Below, in pieces: positions 1 to 12,088 of a DNA stretch of 64,000 nt. The position numbers were made by a program, and so were the translations under genes. The notes beneath the pieces were generated by a model that made no database searches, was not told where the DNA came from, and saw only the letters and a program-made list of their open reading frames with translations. The number at the start of each line of letters is the position of its first letter. Within the stretch, counting starts at the first letter, position 1. The stretch comes from Flammulina velutipes (lineage: Eukaryota > Basidiomycota > Agaricomycetes > Agaricales > Physalacriaceae): the NCBI GenBank assembly GCA_011800155.1, contig CM022374.1:682001-746000 (forward strand). The letters are read 5' to 3'.

Positions 1-71
1 ACCAACAGCATTTACTACTTTTCGATCTCTCTATATATAAATCTATATCCTACACATTCGTAGCACACACC

Positions 72-2386
72 TCACGCCCCACCTCCCTCCGCCCCACCAT
101 CATGCCCACTAAAACTCCTCCCCGGTGGCCTCAAAGACGAACCCCCCCTAAACCTCCCCGCATTCCCCAACTCCTCCGCTCGATTCAGATAATGTTCACC
201 CCGATAGGGTTCCTGCATCACCACAGGCTGCACAGGCATCGTCCACTTCACATTCAAATCCTCCAAGATCAACTTGAGGTTCCGCATGAACTTCGTGCGC
301 CTCTCCCATCTTCCGCCCCAGTCTTGCCAGTTGCTTCGATCTGTTCGTGAACGTCAGCAAGAGAGAAACAAGGAGGTGAGAGAGAGAAAGAAAGACGTAC
401 GCTCCATCGCCACAATTATATGAATCGCGTTCTGGTACTCCATTTTATCAATATTAAAGTCCATACCCGACCAATCACGGCTGTTCTCCGTCACATACGC
501 CTTGATCCTCCCCCGTATCTCCTCAAAGACTTCCAGCGGGGTGTTGTACGCGATCTGGATATTCGTCGTTTCCCACCTATCCCCAAATCAGCCACGAGAA
601 GCCCAAGACCCAAAATGAAGACTCACGTCGATCTACTCCTCCTGATATTATGAATCAACTTTGCGCTCGACAAGATCGCATTGGGCGCAACGATCTCTTG
701 CCCGTCCACACGCCTGAACGTAGTCGAGAACATCCCAAACTCCCTCACGAACAACACCATATCATCAATCATGACCAAATCCCCCACATCGAAGACATGC
801 GTCGAGAAGATGAACAGCATGCTGTTAAACAGCGTCGCAGCCGCATTCCCAAAGATGAATGAGAATCCCAAGATGATCGTGGCGAGGGGAACGAGAGACG
901 TCAACGTATCGTCCTTGTTGAAGATGAGCATGCACACAAAGATGATCCCCACCATCGAGGCACCCAGACAGATGAAATCGAGCTTGGCAACCGCGCTCCC
1001 CGCATCCTTCATGCTCGTCACGAGCGACTTGCGCTCGCGGTATATCCGCTGAACCGCCTCCCTCATCTCCCTCTTGCTGATATCCCCATTCCCATCCTTA
1101 TCGAACACCGCAAACGCATCCTGAGCTTCTTCCGGCGTCTTGAAGTACGGATAAAAATCCTCGACGATGAGATACTCCCGCTCGCTTCCCAGAGAGCCAA
1201 ATAGTTTCCTGGCCAGTCGACGCGCGGAGTGTAGACTCCCCAGGTCGCCCGCCATGGTGCGGTTAAAGCGGGAGTTCTTGAAGGCAACCTGGGAGATGAC
1301 ATCGCCAATGACGCTCGACATTGCCTTTTTACGCCGCTGTTTTCGAGTTTTGACATTGTTGACTTTGCGGGTGACTTCTTCGACGACCTGGCTGGCCTCT
1401 TGAGCATTCGTTAGGCCACTAAAGGGAGGCGTGGTCAAGGGTGTGACGGGAGTATTCTCATTGCATGTGTTGGCCTGGCTGAGGTCAACAGACATGTTGA
1501 GGTTCAGGGAAGAGGCCTTTGAATGCCTCCCGTGTCTCCGTTTCGGCTGCGCATTGGAGAGGCGATCGAGCGCACGGAGGCCAAGACGGTTCTCGGCTAG
1601 ACGTTCCGCCAGAGCTTTTTCATGAAAGTTGATGGCGACGAACTGGAGAAATACTTTCTCGATGAGCAGGATGATACCTGCTGCGAAGAGGGCCTGCATA
1701 ACTTGGTTTACGGTGGACCAGTACGAGCCTGGTGGCTTGTATACTGCGCGAATGATAGAAAGTGCAATCCAAGCCCAGGCAATATCGAGCGCGAGTTTGA
1801 GCCAGCCTGAGACGGCCATGGTGAGCTACCCGGGATAAGTACGGTCGTAGTGGGAGGTGTGGCGACATACCTCGATTTGGAACTTGAAACGCTCCACGTG
1901 ACCGCCAACGAGGACGATGAGCCCCACTGCGAGCTTGGGGATGGTGTCGACGAGGAGATAGGTAACGCAGGCGGTGGCCCAGACGATGGTGAGCCAGAGA
2001 GACCAGGCAAAGACATGGGAATGGACAGCATTGGATTTGAAGCGAAAGTGGACGACGAGCAGGGGAGAAATGAGGATGCCTGCGCCCAGAATGCCGACGA
2101 GGAGCGTGCGGACTGCGCGCGAGAGCTTGAGGAAGACGAGGTAGAGGGCGCGCAGACGCTTCGCCTTGGACGCCTCGAATGCCTGCTTGTCGTCCTGGTC
2201 GCCGTCGTCCCAGTTGAACTCGTCGGACGAGTTGGTGGCGGTCGTGTCGGACTCGATAGACTTTGGCGTCTGTGGCGTGCTGGGCATGGGCACAATGGTG
2301 GGATTGCTGTGTGGCGCAAAGTCATTTGCCTTTACGGTTGGCTCGTCAAAGCGCATCGCTGGCGGTGGACTTGCCCGGCCTGGCAT
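72..2386 (-). CDS. EF-hand MscS-type mechanosensitive ion channel
   Basis: Four exons. Exon 1 (from 2386, product starting MPGRASPPPAM) carries an acidic cytosolic N-terminus and two or three membrane segments and is spliced after FQIE to LTMAVSGWLKL. Exon 2 holds further membrane helices, a basic linker, one EF-hand near residue 410 (FDKDGNGDISKREM, canonical Ca2+-binding spacing) and the MscS pore/beta region (GFSFIFGNAAATLFNSMLF, then VFDVGDLVMID). Exon 3 (about 420-570) and exon 4 (ending with TGA at 72-74) give the C-terminal vestibule and a Gly-rich tail. The total is about 720 residues. This matches the fungal Msy1/Msy2 family, which sits in ER membranes and links hypo-osmotic swelling to Ca2+ signalling. 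The ion-channel class is known from the family; the organelle here is inferred. It is divergent from the eS28 gene, with 183 bp between the start codons. Confidence 0.93.
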
Positions 2387-2569
2387 CGTCGTCGTCGTCG
2401 TCTAAATGAATTTCCCAGACGATCATGAAAGTGGAATGTGCATTCTGACGCACTTTGTTTGGCTGCATCATCCGAACGGCGGAGTTTGATTTCCGTAGCC
2501 AAACTCTGCAAACCTTATTCCCACCGTCAACGAAAAGTCACCCTCGTCGTCGTCTCGCTAACTAAAAAA

Positions 2570-2934
2570 ATGGTGAGCAACGCTGCACTTTTGCTGATTG
2601 ATTTGTATCCTGATTCAAGTGTAGGACTCGTCTTCAAAAGCCCCCGTCAAGCTCGCAAAAGTTATCAAGGTCCTTTGGATTCTATCTGCGCTGCTATACA
2701 ACATCATCTTATAATCCATACAGGTCCTCGGCCGCACTGGATCTCGTGGGGGTGTCACTCAAGTCCGAGTCGAGTTCATGGACGACACATCGCGGTCCAT
2801 CATCCGCAACGTCAAGGGCCCCGTCAGAGAGCAGGACATTCTCGCCCTCCTCGAGTCCGAGCGTGAAGCACGGTGCGCATCTCTATTAACTTGCATTCAT
2901 CCATTCTCATTCTTTACTCAGCCGTCTGCGATGA
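2570..2934 (+). CDS. RPS28: 40S ribosomal protein eS28
   Basis: Small-subunit ribosomal protein of about 67 residues in four exons, too fragmented to appear as one long frame. Exon 1 is only the ATG at 2570-2572, followed by a GT-AG intron. Exon 2 encodes [15 protein letters not shown], exon 3 starts [15 protein letters not shown] and runs to the conserved end LLESEREAR, and the last exon (2922-2934) adds RLR and TGA. The ending REARRLR is diagnostic of eS28 in eukaryotes. An intron directly after the start codon is common in fungal ribosomal protein genes. The protein binds near the mRNA exit channel and 3' end of 18S rRNA (family knowledge). The promoter is shared with the divergent channel gene. 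Confidence 0.95.
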
Positions 2935-3039
2935 TCTATGGTTTAACTGGTGTTCTGTACTCTTTCCAATGCATTCCATGCTATGAACCATACACTTGTG
3001 TGAAAACCAAAAGCTACGCTCAACCTTTGTGGGCATACA

Positions 3040-3150
3040 CAACGCACGCTGCGACGAAGGTACAATGCTGGGTTTGACGATGAACTCCTCGGGCCAATAA
3101 TGTTCAAGCAAATCAAACAGGCTACCGTACCGCTTCTCGAGCTCCGCCAT
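3040..3150 (-). pseudogene. Relic of the C-terminal tail of a CK1-like kinase
   Basis: The minus strand encodes a short stretch, AELEKRYG, then [17 protein letters not shown], which closely matches the tail of the kinase fusion gene at 6342-9212 (AELEERYG, then YEFIVKPGSVPSSQRPL). No kinase domain precedes it and the frame runs on past the expected stop. I read it as a decayed duplicate of the 3' end of that gene, lying between eS28 and the complex I gene. It could instead be an end exon of an unrecognised gene, but no upstream exon is visible. Confidence 0.55.
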
Positions 3151-3416
3151 TGAACTATTGCAAACTCCGTGAGAGTTACATATTTCAGTCGAGGTAATAC
3201 ACTCGATGTATGTTAGAACAGTATCCAATAACAGACAGCAATGGCGAAACAAGGAAAAGCCATGTTCGCCTTGAATTTCAAGTGTTTGGCAAACGCAGTA
3301 TAAACACCCATTGGAGGGTGAGTAGACACGCTCACTTGCTTAGTGGAAGGTAAATGTTCGCCGCCGAGCGTAAAAATACATGTATTTTCAGTCGCAGCAA
3401 ATATAAAGCTCTATTC

Positions 3417-4881
3417 TCATCGGTCAACCTCTCTGCACATCCCGTCAGCAACCTAATAAATGTCTGAGGGAAAAGGAACGCACCCAAACACAAGATCCAT
3501 CGTTCCAATAATCGCCACAACGTCCGCCAACATGTGGTTGCGCATGATAAAATCGGCTCCAGCCAGATGCGCAAAACCCGGGGCGCGGATGGAACACCGG
3601 TATGGTCGATTCGTGCCGTCCGAGACGAGGTAGACGGCCATCTCACCTTTTGGCGCCTCAATGGCAGAGTATGTCTCCCCAGGCGGGACCGAGAATCCCT
3701 CGCTGAAGAGCTTGAAGTGATGAATCAGACTCTCCATGCTCTCCTTCATGCTCGCACGAGGAGGCGGGACGAGCTTGTGGTCATCAACCTTAACAGCCCC
3801 GGGAGTGATCTTGTTTATGCACTGGCTGATGATCCTCAGACTCTCCCTCATCTCCTGCACCCTACACAAATACCGATCATAGCAGTCCCCATTCTTGCCC
3901 ACGGGGATATCAAACTCGACCTCGTCGTACTTGTCGTAAGGCGCGACTTTGCGGATGTCCCAGGGGATGCCGGAACCGCGGACCATGACACCGGAGAAGG
4001 AGTAGTTGAGAGCGTCGGCGGCGGAGACGACGCCGACGCCGATGGTGCGTTCTTTCCAGATACGGTTGCCCGTGACTAGTTCTTCGACTTCGTCGACGCG
4101 GGAGGAGAACTGAGTTGCCCACATGAAGATGTCGTCGAGGAGGCCGTGGGGGAGGTCGAACGCGACGCCACCTGGACGGACGTAGGCCGAGTGAAGACGC
4201 GCGCCAGATACGCGCTCGTAGAATTCCATGAGTTTTTCACGCTCTTCGAAGCCCCAGAGGAACGGGGTGAGGGCACCAACGTCCATAGCGTGGGTCAGAA
4301 CGGCCATCAAGTCTAGTGTTCGTTAGAAGAGGCGTTGGAGAGAGAATACGGCACGAACGATTTAATATACGGGTTATCTCTCCAAACAGCGTCCGAATCC
4401 ATTTCGCGCGTTCCGGGACTTCAATGTTCAGCAGCTTCTCCACGGCCATCGAGTAGCAGAGCTCGTTGGTCATCATCGACACATAGTCCAGACGGTCAAA
4501 GTACGGCAGAGCCTGGAGGTACGTCTTGAACTCGATGAGCTTTTCCGTACCGCGGTGCAGCAGGCCAATATGCGGGTCTGCGCGCAAGACCTCTTCGCCG
4601 TTCAACTCAAGGATGAGACGCAGGACTCCGTGCGCTGCGGGATGCTGCGGCCCAAAGTTAACTGTAAAGTGGCGTATTTCTGAGCCTGCGCGTTGGCCTG
4701 TTTCTGAGAGGGCTTCGGTTACGGGGAGGCGTTGGAGGTCTTCGACTGTGTGGTATTTGAACACATTTCGTCCGCTGGTTGGTTGGGCGTCTGGTTCGGC
4801 TGCCCGTGTTGTCGTCGTCGTTGTGAATGCCCGGCTAGAGGGACGGGGCAGCCGTCGCAACGACAAAAGGCGCCGATACAT
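3417..4881 (-). CDS. NADH:ubiquinone oxidoreductase 49-kDa subunit (NDUFS2/Nuo49)
   Basis: Nuclear-encoded core subunit of mitochondrial complex I that helps form the quinone-binding pocket next to the PSST subunit. Three exons. Exon 1 (start at 4881) gives a mitochondrial presequence rich in Arg, Ser and Thr ([19 protein letters not shown]) and the conserved block [14 protein letters not shown] with the [12 protein letters not shown] motif. Exon 2 continues with [37 protein letters not shown] and IAPGFAHL-type sequence ([12 protein letters not shown]). A short intron follows VFG, and the last exon adds EVDR and TGA at 3417-3419, the standard family ending. Length (about 470 residues) and all major blocks fit an intact subunit. 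Confidence 0.96.
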
Positions 4882-5150
4882 GGTGGTGGAAGAGGTCGGA
4901 TGAATTACTTGGGGTTAGGGTCAGAAGAGGAGCCAATCACTTTCGCAAGATTCCGAAGTGCTGCGCCACGTTGATATTATCCGTCTAGCATCTGCCCTGC
5001 TATGTACTTCCAGGACAGCTGTAATTAGAGCTGATATTGCGATCTATTTCCGAATACTCTCTGATCCTCATCCAAGGACAACGGATAATCATGTCGTATG
5101 TAGATACGTAATCAGTGCTCACGGTATATATAGCGCCACACAATGAATTG

Positions 5151-6026
5151 TTAAGAACCGTACAGATTAGAGGGAGAAGAGATGGAGTAGAACAGTTTAC
5201 TGGCTCGTCGATTGACGGTGACTCCTGAAAGTTCAAAGTTAGCTATCCTAGATATAGTATTATATCTCACTGATTGGTGGCTTCGTGGCTCCTTACTAAA
5301 AACCAATGGGTCAGCGATTATACGTCTAAAACGTCCTAACTCACGACGACTATGGACATCACACAGCCAGCTCATAGATGTCGAGTGCGCCCTCAGCATC
5401 GGTGACAAAATCCTGTGCTGAGTATCCGCGACATAGATGGTTTCTCCTCTCAACGTCACGGTCCCAATGAATATGTAGCTGGCCTTAAGCCTACTCCGAT
5501 CGTAGTTGACTAACTTCCTCGAATAAAGTGGGCGGACCAAGGGCATTGGAACGTTATGGTCATAGATGATACAGAAGGGGCGTTCGTGATCTTCTGGTAC
5601 TGCGATGCTATCCAGGTATAAGAATTTGACGGGGTACCAGCACTGCCTATCCATCTGAACTTCTCATGAGCCAACGAAGGGACCTGCTGAAGGAACACGT
5701 ACGCCAGGAGGGGGCTGCCACTGGTTTCCGTTAGGCCTGAGGACTGGCACTGCGCTGCAGAGCGGAGCAACAAGTAGCATTGTCCGCTCGAAGTTTACGC
5801 CTACGACTACGCCAGGACGGAGCTTCTCGGGAGGCGTCCGATAGGAAGGTCTGTGCCCCCAAGCAGCGGAAGACGTTGTGGCCAACTCCCTGGCTCTTGG
5901 GGCGATCCATACAACGGAACCCATTTGGGTGTCAGCTCGGTCTGTACTGGTAGACATTACTGAGGAGCTTGAGTGCACTGCAACACTTTTAAAGGCAGAG
6001 GATGGCAGCTGGGATGCTTTACCCAC
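5151..6026 (-). CDS. Hypothetical protein, two-exon model
   Basis: I do not recognise this gene. A model that holds together is exon 1 (5703-6026, 108 codons, ending QPPPG), a 48-nt GT-AG intron (5655-5702), and exon 2 starting MDRQCWYPVKFLYLDS and ending at the stop near 5151. The intron is in phase 0 and both exons are open. The product has a Ser-rich N-terminus, a central mixed region (PFCIIYDHNVPMPLV, SYIFIGTVTLRG) suggestive of beta strands, and no signal peptide or clear membrane helix. The last 40 residues may be read-through of an unspliced intron. It lies downstream of the complex I gene on the same strand. Confidence 0.4.
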
Positions 6027-6341
6027 GTCGATGCCCAGCCGACTGCCAGTACTGAATGGTACACTGATATTCTTCCTGAGGTGTACCTATTGATGCATTC
6101 CACTCATACACTTCACTGATTAGCGCCTCATACATCTAGGGTCACAAGTTGAAAGCGAAAGAAAGAGGGCAGAGGGCGATGAGCCGACTGACAGTTTTGA
6201 ACAGCCGAATTTAGGCCGGGTCCACACATATCACTAGTGGGGAAACATAAATCAGAAGATGCACCCACACACGACGTAACTTGAACTCATCATCGCATCT
6301 TCGAAGCGTGGGAAAACTCCCCGATTCTACCTTCATCCACT
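6027..6341. other. Intergenic region, divergent promoters
   Basis: About 315 bp between the unknown minus-strand gene and the plus-strand kinase fusion. No gene, repeat or convincing motif is visible. Confidence 0.6.
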
Positions 6342-9212
6342 ATGCACCAGCATAATTTTGTCACTGCGCGCCTGCTTCCGGGTTTGTCGTCGGGATTATC
6401 ACACTACGGTTTACTAGTCGCCGAGGCTTTGCATACGCGACCTTTCATCGCTCTTTGCGTAGATCGACTGCCCGGTCCTTGGATATTCCCCGGCGCTAAC
6501 GGTTGGCACACACTGTTTGTCGTCTCTCCAGAGAAACCTACTGCCCCATATCATGACTTTTATTTACCACTGACAGAAGGTGATGTTAAAGCCCCGCTAA
6601 GTCTCAATATTCCTTTTGAGACCGCCGGTCCCCTCTACCTTCACACCTTTCCCGCTATCTTCGAGTATACAGATGCTCCTTCTCTGGCTACTAAGGGTGG
6701 TGACTATCAGCTTGATAGTGCTAGCCTCGACCGATTCCTACAATTCTTTCGATCACACCCTCCCCCACACCCTCCTCGTCCGACAGGCAGCACGGACGAG
6801 GCGGAATCATCTTGGGAAACATTTAGCGGTGGCATCAAATATGAATCGGCACTCCCGGAACGTGGGATGCGCTTCGAAATCGCGCCGTTTGCGCCGCATA
6901 TCCTAGGTACCACTCCGAGCATCTGGGACGAACTCATCCTTTGTGAGCAAGTACAGAAAGACTATAGTTGCGTTCGAGTCTCCGATACTATCTCATGGCT
7001 TGAGGAGTTGCGTAAAGCACCGTCTTCCAGCCTTCGACCTTGGACACCCTATGCTGAGGCTTACGACGGTAACCTGCCTGTCCTCCAGAGCCCATCATTG
7101 GTCTCTCTTTACAGCACATTGATTCCCATTGATGGAGAACCAGAGTTCCCGCTCAATGAATCTGACACTGACCCTGACCTCGACTGGGACGACGATCCAA
7201 CGCCATTATACGCTTCCGACCCCGTCCATCCCTCCAGTACCATAGTCCCTTCGGCTGCGCCAAGCGCGGTCGTTCTAGACATCTGTGATGTCCTTTTCGT
7301 GAGTTTCAATCTCACATTCTCGCACCTACTAGCTACTAACAAACGCACCAGAATCGCAGCAAAGCCGCCCGCGCCGCCATCTCCGAGCTCAGCCTCCAAG
7401 TCGATATCGACAAGGGAGTATCTAGACTCGCTGAACTCAGCGCGCTTATCTTTCGGTCTGACGGATCTTCCCACTCTGATACAATTCGACAAGCTCTTCA
7501 CGCGTTGTGCGCCGAGAGGAAGGTCACTCCTTCGGACGGTGACTTCGAGCGCGCTGTTGACAGAATTCTGCGGCCAGAGCTTGATGTAAAAGCGGCAGAT
7601 TGTCTCGCAGCCCTCGAAGCATCGGGACTGTTAGTCGTTGGATATATCACCACCGATGCAGTCACGTTCGAAGAACATCTTCAACCTTCTCTCAAATCCC
7701 TTACCACCCTCACCATGCTTCCACCTCCTTCAAATCCCTCCGGCCTTTTTTCTTCATGCTCTTCGCAACTTCAAAATGCTATTACGCATATCAAGAATAC
7801 ATTGCCAAAGCTGGCTTTGGAGCAAGTCCTGGTCGTTTCTACCTCGTCTGTCCGCAGCTTGGAACCAGCAACAGCTCTTGGTATGGCGACTGCATTGTTA
7901 CTGCTCCAAGACGATCTAGAGGTCAAATGCGCGCCTGAAATTTACACTTCGCCGTCAACGATGGTGCTGTCATCGTTATCAGAACTCCCTGCCGTGGCGC
8001 TTGATCCTTCACGATGGGTCCCCAGCACCGTCTACGAAAACGACCCATCATCAGTCAATGTCAGACTTTGCGACATCTATCAGCTTGATGTAAAGTTCAG
8101 CGAAGGAAGCACCAGTTCGTTTGGCCCTCTCTTTTGTTCTCAGATTACTTAATGTACTCTCCTGACAGGCGTGTATCGAGCGGTAAACTGGATCTCAAAC
8201 GAGGTAGTTGTGGTCAAAATTGCGTTGCCGGAGCCATCCCTGTCGATTCTACCATACGAAGCGAAGATTTACGAACAACTAGCTGGGCATCGAGTCCCAT
8301 GTGTTCGTTGGGTCGGACGGTATACCAGTGGACACTACTACAAAGGCGAAGCGGACGTTCTAGTCATGGACTACCTAGGCCCAACGCTTGACTTTCTCCG
8401 TCGTGCCTGTCGTGGTTCTCTGTCACTGAAGTCAGTCTTGATGATTGGCCTCCAGATAGTATGTGCTTCTCATAGTCATCTCTCCACCGAAATATTGACT
8501 AGCCTCATCTCACAGCTTGACTTTATCGAATTCGCGCATTCACGAGGCATCATTGTGCGTGATATCAAGCCACAGAATTTCGCAGTCGGGCGTACTGTCG
8601 ACGAAGCCTCCATCATCTATGCATTTGACTTTGGCCTGGCGAAGATGTATGTGGACCCAACGACTGGGACACACATTCCACTCCGTACTGGACGAATACC
8701 CTTTGGAACTCTACGATACGGGAGCCACTGGACTCACGAAGGATTAGGTTGGTGCCCTGTTAAGTGACCATACTCCGAGATAGTATAAGCTCACATTGTT
8801 TCCTTGGACCTTAGACGCCAGCCGCCGAGACGATATCGTCGTTCTGGGACATGTCCTTCTTGAGCTCTTCCACGGAAGCTTACCGTGGCAAGGCATCTAC
8901 GCACCAAGTCCTGACGCAAAGGTGGATCGCATTCGCGAGATGAAGACACCCGGTAATAGTATCCTGAGTAATTTCCTTTCCAAGTCCCCCAAAGTTCTCT
9001 CAGATTTGGTAGTCTATGCCTGGGATTTGGAGTTCTCAGAGAAGCCGGACTATGCGATGCTTCGCAGTTCGATGGAGGCGGAGCTTGAGGAACGATACGG
9101 AGGCTATGGTGGCGTGTTTGATTGGATGATACCCAAGGGCACATTATTGCCAGCTGAGTACGAGTTTATCGTCAAGCCTGGCAGCGTACCTTCGTCGCAG
9201 CGTCCGTTATGA
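6342..9212 (+). CDS. HAD-like domain fused to a casein-kinase-1-like protein kinase
   Basis: Five exons (introns 7299-7351, 8115-8168, 8459-8515, 8748-8814) add up to exactly 880 codons including the stop. Residues 1-315 form an unfamiliar N-terminal region with an acidic patch. Around 310-330 the sequence VVLDICDVLFNRSKAA resembles motif I of a haloacid-dehalogenase fold (strand, DxxxxLF, then helix), followed by a helical cap-like stretch and GLLVVGYITTDAVTFEEHL. From about residue 575 there is a CK1-type kinase: Lys in VVVVKIA, VLVMDYLGPTLDFL, catalytic loop VRDIKPQNFAV, metal site FDFGLAKMY and SRRDDIVVLGHVLLEL in the CK1 position. The kinase has its catalytic Lys, Asp, Asn and DFG, so it should be active, although the glycine loop is weak. 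The tail ends SSQRPL. Whether the HAD-like part is catalytic is unclear. Confidence 0.82.
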
Positions 9213-9255
9213 GCGTTATTGGATGATATATTTACCTCTACATAGTTACACGTGG

Positions 9256-10264
9256 TCAATGGGATCCTGTTGGATAAAAAATGAAAATAAGAAGCAGGAT
9301 ATCGAAAGAGGACTTTACCTTCTTTGAATATGTTCCTTTCCGTCCAGAATTCGTCCTTGATGATATCACAATGCAGCACGTCAACTCGCGTCCGTAGTTT
9401 CGCTTTCTGCTTCTTGCTCGTCTGCTTCACTTCTCCTTCATCACCCTCAGGTATCTGACAATTGGAGGTCAGTTCAACGAATGCGACGAAGACTCCCAAG
9501 TCACCTCAGTCCTAACCAGCACAGATCCCTTCCTAAATCGCTCATCGATCTCATTGTAATTGATCGAAAACTTGGAGAAGAGGATTTCGTGTTTCTCTTT
9601 CGATACTGTTCCCTGTTGCATATGCACATTTAACCTCCGATATAGAACTGTATTCATGCGTGCGTACCTTGAGCGTAGCATGCGCCTGTGTCGTCGATTC
9701 ACCACCCTGTTGAACCAGAGCCCAAAATGTCGTGTTATAGAGGTTGTTGATGTGGGCTATGCTTCAAAAAGCGCCCGTCAGTATACCAAACAATGCAATG
9801 AGACAGAAAAACGCACTATCAGCCTGCCTCCAAGCAAAGTAATCTCTCACCTCCCTCTCGCTGGGGTACAGCACCACCCTACCGTCAAAAGACGGTGGGT
9901 ACTTGAGTTTTGTCGGCATGAATTTATCCCAATCGAGGACATAGCACGAAGTGAAATGCGACGTGAGCATCGATACGATCTTGGCTTCACGGCGGTTGTA
10001 TAAAGACGAAGATTTGCGGAGGAGGAAGCTATACTCGTCAGATTCGCCAAAACCCAATATGATATCAGGATAGGCGGCCATGAGCTCTAGCGCTGCATGA
10101 TCCATGAGGCGAAGTGCTGAAAGGTCATTGGGTTTTGCAAAATTGTGGTCCGAGGAGAGGCGGTGGAAGCTGTGGCCATCGACGCGGAATAAGATGAACG
10201 TCCCAGGTAGTAGTGTATCAGGCAGCTCGAATTTCTTGACGTATTGATATTTTGTCCCAGCCAT
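9256..10264 (-). CDS. THG1: tRNA(His) guanylyltransferase THG1
   Basis: Adds the G(-1) residue to the 5' end of tRNA-His, an essential 3'-5' polymerase reaction. Exon 1 starts MAGTKYQYVKKFELPD and contains the palm metal site in FRVDGHSFHR and the second Asp in GFGESDEYSFLLRK, plus SFDGRVVLYPSE and DYFAWRQAD. After an intron the conserved HINNLYNTTFWALV block follows, then GTVSKEKHEILF and IDERFRKGSVL. The final conserved block is VLHCDIIKDEFW. A GT-AG intron then joins to a short last exon giving EGSH and TGA at 9256-9258. Length and motifs match fungal THG1. Confidence 0.95.
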
Positions 10265-10392
10265 GGCGGTGGCTTTGAAGAATGACTAGTGATCATCGGT
10301 CCGAATGCCGGACATTGAAACTAGCAATTAATTTCGAGCACTTGAATGTATGGTATATGTATTACATTACCGACTTCATAGATTCCCGTGCA

Positions 10393-12088
10393 CTACCAAG
10401 GTTCTGCCCGATTTCTCACCCCCTCCCTTCTCCAAATTCCCTGCTGAACCACCAAACGCGCACTGACCACACATCCCTCCAACAGCGGAATTCCGGAGTA
10501 CGCATACGACCCACATATCCATATCCCAGGTCCACTTCCCTTCCCACCACCGCCTTGCAATACTCCCAGCCTATCTTCCCCACCCCTCCTTACATACAAC
10601 CCCTTCACGGCCTCCTTCGCCGGGAGACTCAGCACTGCCCTCTCCAGCGCCGCCACGCTCAGAATGCGTCCCTCACGGGGCTCGACAGTCGGGTTCGTAG
10701 TCTGGTACACCGCAGGGAGATGTGAGGGGAAGCCCTCGGGGTGGGGAAGGACTTGCGTAGTCATCGTGTACGATGGTGGCAGGCATTTTGGGGATTTTCC
10801 CTTGGTCGTGGGATGTGATGGGGAGGTGCGAGGGGACGGTGACGGGATGTAGATCAGGTTTAGGTCTCGATGGTCTCGGGGGTCTTGAGGGAGGAGTCTC
10901 TCGTCTGTATGGTTTATAACGATGGTAGAGCTGTACCCAAAATTGTCGAGGCAGTCAATCTGCTTCTGTATGGCCTGCCGTCTGATGTTTTTGTTCTCCG
11001 GAAGAGCTTCCGCGTACGACGTCAGGAGGGGTACACAGCGATTCGCCTGCGTCGCGAACACGACATGCTGGAATCCTGTGTGAACTTTGCCCTCACAATG
11101 TAACGAAACCAGATCTGGATCTTTCTCATCTGGCCTGAGCGCCACAATGGGAGACGAGAGATGTATATTCTCTACGCGCGCCACCAGACGCGCCACCACG
11201 TCGCGCACACCATTCTGCACGACATAATGATGCGTGCCAAGTGTCAGCCATATGTAATCTGAGGACGTGTCGTAAGTAAAGAGACGAGACCAAGAACGAG
11301 CAAATGCACCCAACAGTTCCTCAACTGGATGGTTCCAAATCTCCTCCTCGGGTGCGGTACACACTGCCGAGAACAGTGGGACCAGGACCACACGTGTAAA
11401 CCCCGTCCAGGCGCGCGCGAACCCTGTCCAGCGCGCAACTACGCCTTTGGGCGAACACTGTTCAACCCAACTCGCATAGCTCATCCGCTCGACTCCCCTT
11501 GGGCGCATGAAAGGGAGCGAAAGCAAGAGCAGGCGAATATAGCAGAAAATAAGACCCAGAAGCCAGAAGGCGAACCACACCATGCTTCGCTGCTTGGAGG
11601 GGACACTCACGCCTTTGAGCCCGGAGGAACCGTTGTAGATCATCTCGGTCAAGATCCCAGATGGTAATAGCGTCGAGAACGAGTAGGTAAAGTCGCGTTC
11701 TACGAACGCGACACCCAACTTACGATACAGTGCCATAAGCTGTTTGTAATACCCTACATGCCGCGCGTTAGTAATTTAAATAATAAAAATCATTCGACAT
11801 TGACCCACCGCCTTGAAAGGACCGCATCGGCACATCCACTCTCCACGTCTTCTCCTTGCCCGGTATGGGCAACGATATCGACGACGAGTCCATTCCAAGC
11901 GCGGGCGCCTATCTCTCGTATTAATACAATCCATCATTAGAGTTCTTAAAAAAACCTCAAACCTTTTCAAATACATGGACATCAAAGAGTACATCCCCTT
12001 GTTGTTGTTGGGTGAGCAAATACGCAGCGGTCAGACCAGCCAGACCGCTGCCCACAACCGCGACTTTAACAACCTTAGTAGTAGCCAT
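10393..12088 (-). CDS. FAD/NAD(P)-binding amine-oxidase-like oxidoreductase with internal membrane segment
   Basis: The N-terminus (start at 12088) is MATTKVVKVAVVGSGLAGL, a Rossmann dinucleotide-binding motif GxGxxG. Short exons then lead to the long exon beginning MALYRKLGVAFVERDF. A hydrophobic stretch (WFAFWLLGLIFCYIRLLLL) about 120 residues in suggests membrane association. The middle contains HVVFATQANRCVPLL, the usual 'cannot yet see the flavin' strand of this family, and the C-terminal FAD block is IWICGSYAYSGIPLLEGCV, where the GSYAYSG glycines contact the cofactor. The stop is TAG at 10393-10395. Homologues are annotated only as FAD/NAD(P)-binding or flavin-containing amine oxidoreductases, so the substrate is unknown. 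Confidence 0.85.

Noticed and set aside
1850..2428. 192-codon plus-strand frame
   Set aside because: Antisense shadow of exon 1 of the mechanosensitive channel, with codon use that mirrors it.
10282..10725. 147-codon plus-strand frame
   Set aside because: Antisense to the C-terminus of the FAD oxidoreductase; no domain.
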